Below are positions 35,948 through 43,504 of a DNA stretch of 64,000 nt, piece by piece (position 1 is the stretch's first letter; each line of letters starts with the position of its first letter). Made by a program: the position numbers and the translations under genes. The notes under the pieces were generated by a model, which saw nothing but the letters and a program-made list of their open reading frames with translations, searched no databases and was not told the DNA's origin. Source of the DNA: JAFAGX01 sp035623335 (GTDB lineage Bacteria > Acidobacteriota > Terriglobia > Terriglobales > Acidobacteriaceae); assembly GCA_035623335.1 (NCBI GenBank), contig DASPTQ010000183.1:1-64000 (forward strand), given 5' to 3'.

Positions 35948-36076
35948 AGTTTGACTCGATCGGATGCTGGGTCTAGGAGAACAAGCCCCGGCACCAAGCA
36001 GCCGTTCGGAACCTCCCCGTATCCCGCTGGGAAGCGGCGATGCGGGTCCGGCGAACTGCCGGCTGGGAAAGAACTG

Positions 36077-37069
36077 GTGAGTGTCCTGACTGACAAATTC
36101 GGCCGAGCGATCACCGATCTGCGGATTTCCGTGACCGATCGTTGCAACTACAAGTGTGTCTACTGCCGCACCGGAAACGAGGGCACGCTCTACGGGGATC
36201 TTCCCTTTCCCGATTACCTGCGCATGGCCCGCATCTGCGCCGGCCTCGGAATCAAGAAGATACGCATCACCGGTGGTGAGCCGCTGTTGCGCAACGGACT
36301 CGTCGAGTTCGTCGATCGGTTGTCCGCGCTGCGCGATACGGAAGGCGAGCCGCTCGAGCTCGCGCTCACGACCAACGGTCACCTGTTGGCCGAGTTGGCG
36401 CACGCGCTCAAGGACGCAGGCCTGCACCGAGTAACCGTCAGCATGGATGCGGTTGATCCTGACCGATTCGCGCGCATTACGCGTGTGCCCAACGGATACC
36501 ACCAAGTGCTGGCCGGAATCCGTGCCTCCCGGCAAGCGGGCTTGTGGCCGGTGAAGGTGAACTGCGTGCTGATGCGTGGCTTCAACGAGGACCAGATCAT
36601 CCCGTTTGGTATGTTCGCGCGGGAGGAAGGTGTCGTCGTCAGGTTCATCGAGTTCATGCCGCTCGAGGAGGACCGCGTCTGGTCCCCCGAAACCGTGGTC
36701 ACCCTGGATGAGATCGTCGAACGCATGCGGGAGTATCGGCCGTTAGTAGAGATTCCGCACGCCCGCAGTGAAACAGCGCGGCGGTATCGGTTTGACGATG
36801 GGATTGGGGAGATCGGAATCATCGCGCCCGTTTCCCACCCATTCTGCGGGCACTGCAGCCGCATCCGGATCACCTCGGACGGGAAGATTCGTACTTGCCT
36901 ATTTTCTGTCTGGGACCATGACTTGCATGAACTGATGCACCGTGGGGCATCCGATGCGGAATTAGCCGAGTTCATCCGTGGTGTGGTGCTGCGGAAAGAA
37001 CAACGGCATCACATCGGAGAACCGGATTTTGTACCCGCATCGAGGACTATGGTGCATATTGGGGGATGA
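36077..37069 (+). CDS. moaA: GTP 3',8-cyclase MoaA (molybdenum cofactor synthesis)
   Basis: Radical-SAM enzyme that rearranges GTP in the first step of molybdenum-cofactor synthesis. Start set at GTG 36077, with GGAAAG 6 bases upstream and the family's 'LTDKFGRAITDLRISVTDRCNYKCVYC' at residue 4. The SAM cluster is C23-x3-C27-x2-C30. The second cluster is in the C terminus (PFCGHCSRIRITSDGKIRTCLF), and the chain ends ...HIGG, the conserved C-terminal double glycine of MoaA. 330 residues, normal length. No moaC, moaD, moaE or mog gene is adjacent. The frame stays open upstream to 35852, but that would run through the structured leader. Confidence 0.93.
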   Translation: MSVLTDKFGRAITDLRISVTDRCNYKCVYCRTGNEGTLYGDLPFPDYLRMARICAGLGIKKIRITGGEPLLRNGLVEFVDRLSALRDTEGEPLELALTTNGHLLAELAHALKDAGLHRVTVSMDAVDPDRFARITRVPNGYHQVLAGIRASRQAGLWPVKVNCVLMRGFNEDQIIPFGMFAREEGVVVRFIEFMPLEEDRVWSPETVVTLDEIVERMREYRPLVEIPHARSETARRYRFDDGIGEIGIIAPVSHPFCGHCSRIRITSDGKIRTCLFSVWDHDLHELMHRGASDAELAEFIRGVVLRKEQRHHIGEPDFVPASRTMVHIGG

Positions 37070-37083
37070 GAGATTTTCAGAGC

Positions 37084-37932
37084 ATGAGGTGGAAGCGAAC
37101 ATCCTGGCTTTTGCTGACCCCCGTCCTCCTGACAAATTTGTCGTTGGCGCAGCTCGCCACCTCTACAACCCGTTCTTATCTTGGCTTCGACCGTAACGAC
37201 TATCCTGGCGACGACAACCTGAAGGTTTTGCGCCAAACCTTCTCCTTCGCCGGTTACTGGCTCAACAATCCTCCGGGAGAGGGCGGCAATTCGTGGATCG
37301 GAAAGCGAAAAGCTGTCGAGGCGGCAGGATTTGGGTTTCTCGTGCTGTTCAATGGCCGGCTCTATGCCAATTTGAAGAACGTGCCCAGAGCCACGGCGTT
37401 GGGTAAGTCCGATGCCCAGGCTGCGGTGGCTGCCACGCGCCGGGAGGGATTCCCTCAAAAAATCGTTATCTTTCTCGACCAGGAGCAAGGCGGACGCATG
37501 CTGCCGGAGCAAAAGGCCTATCTCTTTGCCTGGGTGGACGAAGTCAACGCCGCCGGGTTTCAGGCTGGCATTTATTGTTCCGGCATCGCCGCCCAGGAAT
37601 CGCCGGGAGTAAGCGTGGTCACAGCCGATGATATTCGTGAGCATGCCAACGGCCGGAGTATCGTCTATTTTGTGAGCGATGATGCCTGCCCGCCATCGTC
37701 AGGGTGTGCCTTTCCGAGCCAACCACCGAGTCCGGCCGAAAGCGGAATTCTGTTTGCCGACGTTTGGCAATTTGCCCAATCTCCGAAACGGCGGGACGTA
37801 GCGGCGGCCTGTCCTGCGAACTACAACCCGGACGGCAGCTGCTATCCACCCGGGATCTCGACTCGACAAGCACTCCATGTGGATGTCGAAACCGCCAGCA
37901 CGTCCGATCCCTCGCGAGCAAGGACTCGCTAA
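37084..37932 (+). CDS. Exported DUF1906 (Rv2525c-like, glycoside-hydrolase-like TIM barrel) protein
   Basis: 282 residues from ATG 37084 with a signal peptide (MRWKRTSWLLLTPVLLTNLSLAQ). An ATG at 37066 overlaps the moaA stop and adds six residues. The mature part has 'YLGFDRNDYPGDDNLKVLRQTFSFAGYWL', 'FGFLVLFNGRLYA', 'KIVIFLDQEQGG' and 'AGFQAGIYCSG', matching the glycoside-hydrolase-like barrel in which FD, Y and DQE line the active site. Such proteins are thought to act on cell-wall or capsule glycans, but no activity is established for this one. Confidence 0.82.
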   Translation: MRWKRTSWLLLTPVLLTNLSLAQLATSTTRSYLGFDRNDYPGDDNLKVLRQTFSFAGYWLNNPPGEGGNSWIGKRKAVEAAGFGFLVLFNGRLYANLKNVPRATALGKSDAQAAVAATRREGFPQKIVIFLDQEQGGRMLPEQKAYLFAWVDEVNAAGFQAGIYCSGIAAQESPGVSVVTADDIREHANGRSIVYFVSDDACPPSSGCAFPSQPPSPAESGILFADVWQFAQSPKRRDVAAACPANYNPDGSCYPPGISTRQALHVDVETASTSDPSRARTR

Positions 37933-38057
37933 ACAACGAGATCCAAAAACTGGTTTCGCGGCGATCGACCAATCGTGAGCTTCTCGCACCAACAGTTTTT
38001 TTGTCCGACCCCTGCGATGCGGTTCTAAGAATGCATTAGAATAAACTCATACCTACC

Positions 38058-38492
38058 ATGGCCGAGCGCACTTTTACCCTAGAAGAAGCACAAGCATTGT
38101 TGCCCGTACTGGAATCTCTCCTTCGCACCGCCATTGATAGCAAGAAATTGGTCGAGTCTGCGGAGGAAGAATTTCAGGAACTGGCGCACCGCATTTTCCT
38201 GCGTGGTGGAGTTCTGGTGAACATCGTTTCCATGGCGCGGCGGAAAGCTGAGCGCGAGAAGGCTGCGCAGCGAGCCAAAGATGCCATCGCCGAAATCGAT
38301 GCGACTGGGGTGCAAGTCAAGGACCTCGACATCGGTTTGCTGGACTTCCCTTGCCAAGTTGAGGGGCAAACCGTACTCTTGTGCTGGAAACTGGGAGAGA
38401 AACGAATAACCCACTGGCACGGGGTCAGCGAGGGCTTCGCCGGACGCAAGCCGATTGACGAGCGGATCTTGAAGGCGAAACGGGCAAACTAA
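38058..38492 (+). CDS. DUF2203 family protein
   Basis: 144-residue cytoplasmic protein; 'TFTLEEAQALLPVLESLL' at the N terminus and 'DIGLLDFPCQVEGQTVLLCWKLGEKRITHWHGVSEGFAGRKPID' at the C terminus are the two hallmark blocks of DUF2203. It has a central basic helix rich in Arg/Lys and one Cys. The family is conserved in Acidobacteriota, Chloroflexi and Cyanobacteria. Function unknown; the conserved Asp/Trp/His cluster may hold a metal or small ligand. Confidence 0.88.
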   Translation: MAERTFTLEEAQALLPVLESLLRTAIDSKKLVESAEEEFQELAHRIFLRGGVLVNIVSMARRKAEREKAAQRAKDAIAEIDATGVQVKDLDIGLLDFPCQVEGQTVLLCWKLGEKRITHWHGVSEGFAGRKPIDERILKAKRAN

Positions 38493-38530
38493 AGAACTCC
38501 TTTTACCTTTCGGTTTCTAGTCCTTTTCCT

Positions 38531-39226
38531 ATGAAGTGGCGCTCACTGGACGAATCGACTACAGGTGTCGACACTCGTACTTTGTCTGAGCAGTTCGCCG
38601 AACGCAGAGCCCTGATCGCCCAGTACGTTCCGCCGGAAGTTCAAGCGGTTCATGCCCGTGTGATTCAAGCCTTGCAGGAACAACGAATCGTCGAACGCGC
38701 CCTGGCAAGGGGAGCCCCTGCGCCTGCATTCGAGCTTCAGGATCAAGACGGAAAGCGGCTTTCCTCGCAGGAGTTACTCCAGACTGGTGTTCTCGTCGTC
38801 TGTTTTTTTCGTGGACGCTGGTGTCCCTTCTGCGTGGGTCAGCTCGAGGCCATGAACCGGATTCTGCCCCAGATTGCGGCCGCGGGATCCGCCCTGGTGG
38901 CAATCTCCCCCCAAACCGTGCGGCAGTCATTCTTCATGGCAGACCAGCACAAGCTAAGATTCCCGCTGCTCAGCGACGCGAAAAACCAGGTCGCCCGACG
39001 GTTTGGCCTGGTGTACCAGGTCCCCGAGTACCAGCGGTCTGTCTATCAGCGAGCTTTTGTCAATTTGCCTCTGGCCAACGGAGATGACAGCTGGGAGCTG
39101 CCGATCCCAGCTACCTATATTGTCGGCCGCAATGGCATCGTGCAGTTTGCTTCCCCAAATCCTGACTACCGTCGAAGGCCGGAACCAGCCGAACTCCTCG
39201 ATCGCCTCTTGCGGCCTGATCCCTGA
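38531..39226 (+). CDS. AhpC/TSA-family peroxiredoxin-like protein
   Basis: 231 residues. An N-terminal helical extension (~1-60) precedes a thioredoxin fold with 'VVCFFRGRWCPFCVGQLEAMNRILPQIAAAGSALVAIS'. The CxxC (WCPFC) occupies the peroxidatic-cysteine position. 'QHKLRFPLLSDAKNQVARRFGLVYQVPEY' is typical of this thiol-disulfide/AhpC-TSA subgroup. No signal peptide, so cytoplasmic; it likely reduces peroxides or disulfides. It sits 39 bp after DUF2203 and may share its transcript. Confidence 0.85.
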   Translation: MKWRSLDESTTGVDTRTLSEQFAERRALIAQYVPPEVQAVHARVIQALQEQRIVERALARGAPAPAFELQDQDGKRLSSQELLQTGVLVVCFFRGRWCPFCVGQLEAMNRILPQIAAAGSALVAISPQTVRQSFFMADQHKLRFPLLSDAKNQVARRFGLVYQVPEYQRSVYQRAFVNLPLANGDDSWELPIPATYIVGRNGIVQFASPNPDYRRRPEPAELLDRLLRPDP

Positions 39227-39339
39227 CGACAATCAACCTGTCATCAGCGGGGAGAGTTCGGTTCGATCCTGGGAGGCCCCAGCTAAGACGGCTCGGCGCT
39301 CCGGACGAGGAGACCAGTTGCGCTCGAGATCGGAAACTA

Positions 39340-39723
39340 CTACTTCGCCGCTGCCGCGGTTTCCGCCGGGACGTGTTCGCGTTCCACGTCCCGCAGCCGA
39401 GCGGCTTTGCCGCGAAGCGAGCGTAGATAGTAGAGCTTCGCGCGGCGAACTTTGGAAGACCGGATCAATTCGATCCGATCAATCACCCGTGAATTTTCGG
39501 GGAAGATGCGCTCGACTCCGTGACCGAAGCTCATCTTGCGGACGGTAAAGCTGGCCTGTGGTCCGCGGGTGCGGGCGATGACAATGCCTTCAAATGCCTG
39601 CAAACGCTCCTTATCCCCTTCCTTGATCTTGACGTGCACGCGCACGGTGTCCCCCGGACCAAAGTTGGGCAAATCAGTGCGTTTGGTCTTGGCTAGAAGT
39701 TTTTCAATGATGAGATTCGACAT
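39340..39723 (-). CDS. rplS: 50S ribosomal protein L19
   Basis: 127 residues; carries 'FGPGDTVRVHVKIKEGDKERLQAFEGIVIARTR' and 'VERIFPENSRVIDRIELIRSSKVRRAKLYYLRSLRGKAARL', which are diagnostic for L19 at the 30S-50S interface. It extends ~10 residues past the usual end with a Glu/Ala-rich tail. Last gene of rpsP-khpA-rimM-trmD-rplS, 21 bp after trmD. Confidence 0.97.
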   Translation of the reverse strand: MSNLIIEKLLAKTKRTDLPNFGPGDTVRVHVKIKEGDKERLQAFEGIVIARTRGPQASFTVRKMSFGHGVERIFPENSRVIDRIELIRSSKVRRAKLYYLRSLRGKAARLRDVEREHVPAETAAAAK

Positions 39724-39744
39724 GATCCTATTCCCTTTTCCCTT

Positions 39745-40560
39745 CTAGGTAGTCTGGTCGGCAATCTGGGACAGCAATTCTCTGTCCTCCTCGCTTAAGG
39801 CGGCCTGCTGCAAGAGATCGGGCCGGTTCCGCATAGTCTTTTCGAGTGCCGAGCGGCGACGCCAACGCCGGATTTCGTCGTGATTGCCGGACGCCAGCAC
39901 TTCGGGAACCGCCATCCCTCGAAAATTCGCGGGACGCGTATAGTGCGGATAATCCAGCAATCCACCCGATCCACAGGTCGCAGTCGGGCCGCTGCTCTTA
40001 AGCCACGGCTCCTCGGCAGTAGCAGTAAAGGACTCCTGCCGGGTAGAGGCCTCATTCCCCACCGCGCCCGGGATCAAGCGCGTGACGCACTCGACCACCA
40101 CCGCCGCTGCAATTTCGCCGCCGCTCAGCACGTAATCCCCGATCGACAGCTCGCAGTCTGCCAGAGACTGGCTCACACGCTCATCCACGCCCTCGTACCG
40201 GCCGCAGATTAAGACCAGTCGCTCCAGCCCGGCCAGCTTCTGACTCTGGCGCTGGTCGAACCGTTTGCCCTGCGCCGACAGCAAAATCACGCTCTGCCGA
40301 GCTCGACCCGCCTGACGCTCTCCGCGAGAGGCAACCTCGAGCGCTTCCACGCATTCAAAGATCGGTTCCGGCTTGAGGACCATGCCCTCGCCGCCGCCGA
40401 AAGGGCGATCATCCACCGTACGGTGGCGATCCGCGGCAAAGGCCCGCAGATCGTGCAATTGAATCCTTGCCAGCTCGGCATCCCGGGCCCGGCGAATGAT
40501 TCCGTAATCTAGAGGGCCGGCAAAAAAGTCGGGAAAGATCGTAACAATGTCGATCTTCAT
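39745..40560 (-). CDS. trmD: tRNA (guanine-N1)-methyltransferase
   Basis: 271 residues; methylates G37 of tRNAs to prevent +1 frameshifting, using SAM in the knotted SPOUT fold. Motifs: N-terminal MKIDIVTIFPDFF, 'DDRPFGGGEGMVLKPEPI', 'LICGRYEGVDERV', 'LSIGDYVLSGGEIAA' and 'YPHYTRPANFRGMAVPEVLASGNHDEIRRWRR'. Slightly longer than the usual ~245, the extra residues being at the C terminus. Fits the rpsP-khpA-rimM-trmD-rplS operon order. Confidence 0.97.
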   Translation of the reverse strand: MKIDIVTIFPDFFAGPLDYGIIRRARDAELARIQLHDLRAFAADRHRTVDDRPFGGGEGMVLKPEPIFECVEALEVASRGERQAGRARQSVILLSAQGKRFDQRQSQKLAGLERLVLICGRYEGVDERVSQSLADCELSIGDYVLSGGEIAAAVVVECVTRLIPGAVGNEASTRQESFTATAEEPWLKSSGPTATCGSGGLLDYPHYTRPANFRGMAVPEVLASGNHDEIRRWRRRSALEKTMRNRPDLLQQAALSEEDRELLSQIADQTT

Positions 40561-40612
40561 CGGTACAGAGCTCAGTTGCCGGCCGGGTCAGTTGTCCACC
40601 GCAAGCTACCTG

Positions 40613-41182
40613 TCACTGACCTCTTCTCCTTTGTTGCTGTTTCTCCTCTTGCGTGAGCGGGGCGTCGAGCTCCAGCATTCCTTGGGGCAGCAGCATATGA
40701 ATGCGCTTACCCTCGATATCCAGGTTTTCAAGGTGGGCTTGCGCGTAGGGAATCTCACGTTCTCGGTTGCCTTCCCTAACAATCAGCAGCGGAGCCTCAC
40801 CCGCGCCGAAGCGAACATCTTCCACCCGGCCAATCTCGCGCAGGCCGTCGAAAACCGTACAACCAACCAAATCGCTGATGTAGGTCCAGCCGGGCTCGAG
40901 CTGCGCACGTTCCCCGCGCGGAATCTGCAATTCGCAGCCCGCCAGAGCTTCCGCGTCAGAAATCGAATCGACGCCGGCAAAGCTCAGTACTAGGAATCCT
41001 TTGTGCGGCCAAGCTTCCTTGATCTCGAGCTTGCGCCGGCGGTCGTTGTCGTCGAGGGCCCAGAGGCTCAGGCCCGGGCGGAATCGACCTGGCACGTCGC
41101 TGTGCACCTCGACCGCGACCTCACCATGCCGCCCTTGAGGCTTCACCACGCGCGCAAGCGTGATGAACTCCTCCACGATCAT
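40613..41182 (-). CDS. rimM: Ribosome maturation factor RimM
   Basis: 189 residues; assists 30S assembly around S19. N-terminal beta barrel 'ITLARVVKPQGRHGEVAVEV' contains the G-R-x-G-E motif of RimM, and the C-terminal PRC-like barrel is 'DLVGCTVFDGLREIGRVEDVRFGAGEAPLLIV', ending 'RIHMLLPQGMLELD'. Its ATG overlaps the khpA stop by 4 bases (ATGA at 41179-41182), so translation is coupled. Confidence 0.95.
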   Translation of the reverse strand: MIVEEFITLARVVKPQGRHGEVAVEVHSDVPGRFRPGLSLWALDDNDRRRKLEIKEAWPHKGFLVLSFAGVDSISDAEALAGCELQIPRGERAQLEPGWTYISDLVGCTVFDGLREIGRVEDVRFGAGEAPLLIVREGNREREIPYAQAHLENLDIEGKRIHMLLPQGMLELDAPLTQEEKQQQRRRGQ

Positions 41183-41430
41183 TCCTTGATCTCGAGCGCA
41201 AAGCGCTTGTGTGCCCGAATTCCCGCCGCATTCACCAAGGAACGCATGGCCCGCGCCACCCGTCCCTGCCTTCCCAAAATCCTGCCGACGTCGCCCGGCG
41301 CCACTTTCAGGGCAAAGACTGTGGTCTCGCCGTCCACCTGGTTCACCGACACCTGATCGGGCGCATCGACCAGCGCCTTGGCGATTTGCTCCACCAAGGT
41401 GCGCACATCGCCGCTTTGCTGCTCCGTCAT
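41179..41430 (-). CDS. khpA: KH-domain RNA-binding protein KhpA
   Basis: 83 residues forming a single KH domain with the GxxG loop in 'GRILGRQGRVARAMRSLVNAAGIRAHKRFALEI'. KhpA/YlqC binds RNA together with KhpB and influences small-RNA function and cell division in Gram-positive bacteria. Its location between rpsP and rimM is the standard place. Overlaps rimM by 4 bases. Confidence 0.95.
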   Translation of the reverse strand: MTEQQSGDVRTLVEQIAKALVDAPDQVSVNQVDGETTVFALKVAPGDVGRILGRQGRVARAMRSLVNAAGIRAHKRFALEIKE

Positions 41431-41467
41431 GGGCTCTTCCTATCGGCGGGAACGCTTTACGCCGTAA

Positions 41468-41725
41468 TCAGGCAACAGACTCGGTGCTGGCGGGAACGGG
41501 TTTGGACGCAAGTTTGCTCACGCGATCGGAGAGCTTCGCGCCCTTCGAAAGCCAATACTCGAGGCGATCGCGCTTCAGTTCAATGCTGGCAGGATTGGTG
41601 CGGGGGTTGTAGGTTCCCACGACCTCGACCGGCCGGCCGTTTCGGGCGCGTGCCTTTTCAATGACCACTACCCGATAGTGCGGCTGTTTGCGCGCACCCG
41701 TACGCTTTAAACGAATCATCAACAC
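41468..41725 (-). CDS. rpsP: 30S ribosomal protein S16
   Basis: 85 residues; begins MLMIRLKRTGARKQPHYRVVV and contains 'VGTYNPRTNPASIELKRDRLEYWLSKGAKLSDRV', diagnostic for bS16. First gene of the five-gene ribosome/tRNA operon. The 195-bp upstream gap (41726-41920) would hold its promoter; an AT-rich stretch near 41770-41800 is the only candidate. ffh, which often precedes rpsP, is not here but at 15-16.5 kb. Confidence 0.97.
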   Translation of the reverse strand: MLMIRLKRTGARKQPHYRVVVIEKARARNGRPVEVVGTYNPRTNPASIELKRDRLEYWLSKGAKLSDRVSKLASKPVPASTESVA

Positions 41726-41920
41726 AGAAGTTTGTTTCCCTTTCTAGTAACCCTGGATAGGTTTCGGCAAACCATTATTTTTGCAGAATTTAGCGTGATT
41801 AGCAAGGCGGTATCCGTCCCCGGAAACATCCTGTCCGGTTCACCGTCGATCCCTGGTCAGACGATTTCGCCCGCACTCAGCGGCGGAATTCAGCGAAGAG
41901 GCTCCTCCATCGGCAAAAAG

Positions 41921-42889
41921 TCAGGCCGCGTTTTCTTCGAAGAACTCTTCGATCTCATTGATCTCTTTATCGCTCAAACGAAGATTTCCGGCCAGCATCA
42001 CACCACCCGCCTGCCGGGCATTGCGCGCCCCCACAATTGCCCCCGTCACGGCCGGATTGTGCAGCGTCCAAGCAATGGCTACTTCGCCCGGAGAACGGCC
42101 GTGACGCCTGGCAATCTCGCGCAGTCGTTCGACCAAGGCTAGATTACGCGATAACTTGGGTTGTCGGAACTCCGGATCGCTGTGGCGCCAATCGTCTTTC
42201 GGCAGCTTGGCGGCCCGTTCGGGAGTCATGGCCCCGCTAAGCAGGCCGGAAGCCATGGGCGAGTACACAATGACGCCGATGCCTTCCCGCAGGCAGTAGG
42301 GCAGAATGTCTTCTTCGATCGAACGGTTCAGGATTGAGTACGGCGACTGCAAGGAAGTAACCGGTGCAATGGTCTTGGCCCGACGAAGCTGGTTCACATT
42401 GAAATTCGAGACTCCAATCCAGCGCACTTTTCCTTCCTGCTTCAATTCCGCCAAGCTCGACCAGGCTTCCTCCAACTGGGGGGAGTCAGGATCCGGTGGC
42501 CAGTGAATCTGGTAGAGGTCGATGATCTCGAGCTGCAAACGCCGCAGGCTATCCTCTACCTCGCGGCGGATGGAGTCGCGCGCGAGCACCTTTTGGATAT
42601 TGCCCTTGCCATCCCAGCGCAGGCCGCACTTGGTACAGACATAAGGCTTGGGCGCAGACCAGCCCTTGATCGCCCGACCGATGACTTCTTCCGAGTGCCC
42701 CAACCCGTAAACGGCCGCCGTATCGATCCAGTTGACACCGAGTTCGAGAGAGCGCTCGATGGCGGCCAGGGAGTCTTGGTCCGTTTGAGCTCCCCAGGAG
42801 AATTGCCAGCCGGAGCCGCCGATAGCCCAGGCCCCAAAACCGACAGGTGTGATTTCTAGAGCGGACTTGCCAAGCTGTTTCGTTTGCAT
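41921..42889 (-). CDS. Aldo/keto reductase
   Basis: NADPH-dependent (alpha/beta)8 barrel reductase. From the ATG at 42889 (MQTKQLGKSALEITPVGFG) it has 322 residues; a longer in-frame start (42940) adds an unlikely prefix. Motifs: 'NWIDTAAVYGLGHSEEVIGRAI' with the catalytic Asp and Tyr, 'VCTKCGL' in the lysine region, 'DLYQIHWP' with the His, and the nucleotide-binding tail 'GAIVGARNARQAGG'. Substrate unknown. Relatives in this subgroup reduce sugar or methylglyoxal-type carbonyls. Confidence 0.9.
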   Translation of the reverse strand: MQTKQLGKSALEITPVGFGAWAIGGSGWQFSWGAQTDQDSLAAIERSLELGVNWIDTAAVYGLGHSEEVIGRAIKGWSAPKPYVCTKCGLRWDGKGNIQKVLARDSIRREVEDSLRRLQLEIIDLYQIHWPPDPDSPQLEEAWSSLAELKQEGKVRWIGVSNFNVNQLRRAKTIAPVTSLQSPYSILNRSIEEDILPYCLREGIGVIVYSPMASGLLSGAMTPERAAKLPKDDWRHSDPEFRQPKLSRNLALVERLREIARRHGRSPGEVAIAWTLHNPAVTGAIVGARNARQAGGVMLAGNLRLSDKEINEIEEFFEENAA

Positions 42890-42940
42890 GTTCAATATCC
42901 TCGCGAGGGTTGGATTCGCTGCCGGTCGCACCAGCTGCAC

Positions 42941-43343
42941 ATGGACGCACCTGCAATTCGCAAGTATTGCCTTTCCTTCCCTGACGCAATCGAAAACTTG
43001 CCATGGGAGGACGAGCTCTGTTTCAAGGTCGGAGGAAAAATCTTCACCATGCTAGGGCTCGATTCCCTGCCGCAGCGAATGTGTTTCCAGTGTACGCCCG
43101 AAAAGTTCGCGGAATTGTGTGAACTCGAAGACGTTCGTCCTGCCCTATGTCGGGCGCTACCCTTGGGTAATGCTGGATCGGCTGGATGCCCTGCCGGATG
43201 GCGAATTGCGCGACTTGATCGAGCAGTCCTATCGCATGGTTCGAGAGAAAGCGAGAATCTCGGACCCGGGAGCCCGCAGGGGGAAGAAGCGAAAGAAACC
43301 GCCATCCGCGAAGGCGCACCCGCCCGCGAAGAGGAAAAGCTAG
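42941..43343 (+). pseudogene. MmcQ/YjbR-family protein gene with a frameshift
   Basis: The first frame from 42941 (MDAPAIRKYCLSFPDAIENLPW..., '.LCFKVGGKIFTMLGLD', 'FQCTPEKFAELCELEDVRPA') is the N-terminal two thirds of an MmcQ/YjbR DNA-binding-like domain. After ~43140 the family sequence resumes in another frame as 'PYVGRYPWVMLDRLDALPDGELRDLIEQSYRMVREK', then a basic Lys/Arg tail. Two missing C residues in the run 'GCCCTATG' (43142-43149) would restore the family motif P-A-P-Y-x-x-R-Y. Homopolymer length change is typical of sequencing error as well as of mutation. Role unknown. Confidence 0.8.
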
Positions 43344-43504
43344 CCGCGGGAAGGTTGCCTCTTCCTCTCCCCTATACCCACCTGGCCGCACAGCGTGTTA
43401 GCGATGAAGTGTGCTCGCGGTTGACGACGAAGAGAAAACCAGAGCGCACACATTTGACTATGCGCAACCTACTAGGCTAGCCTCAGAGTCCATCCGGATT
43501 TTCG

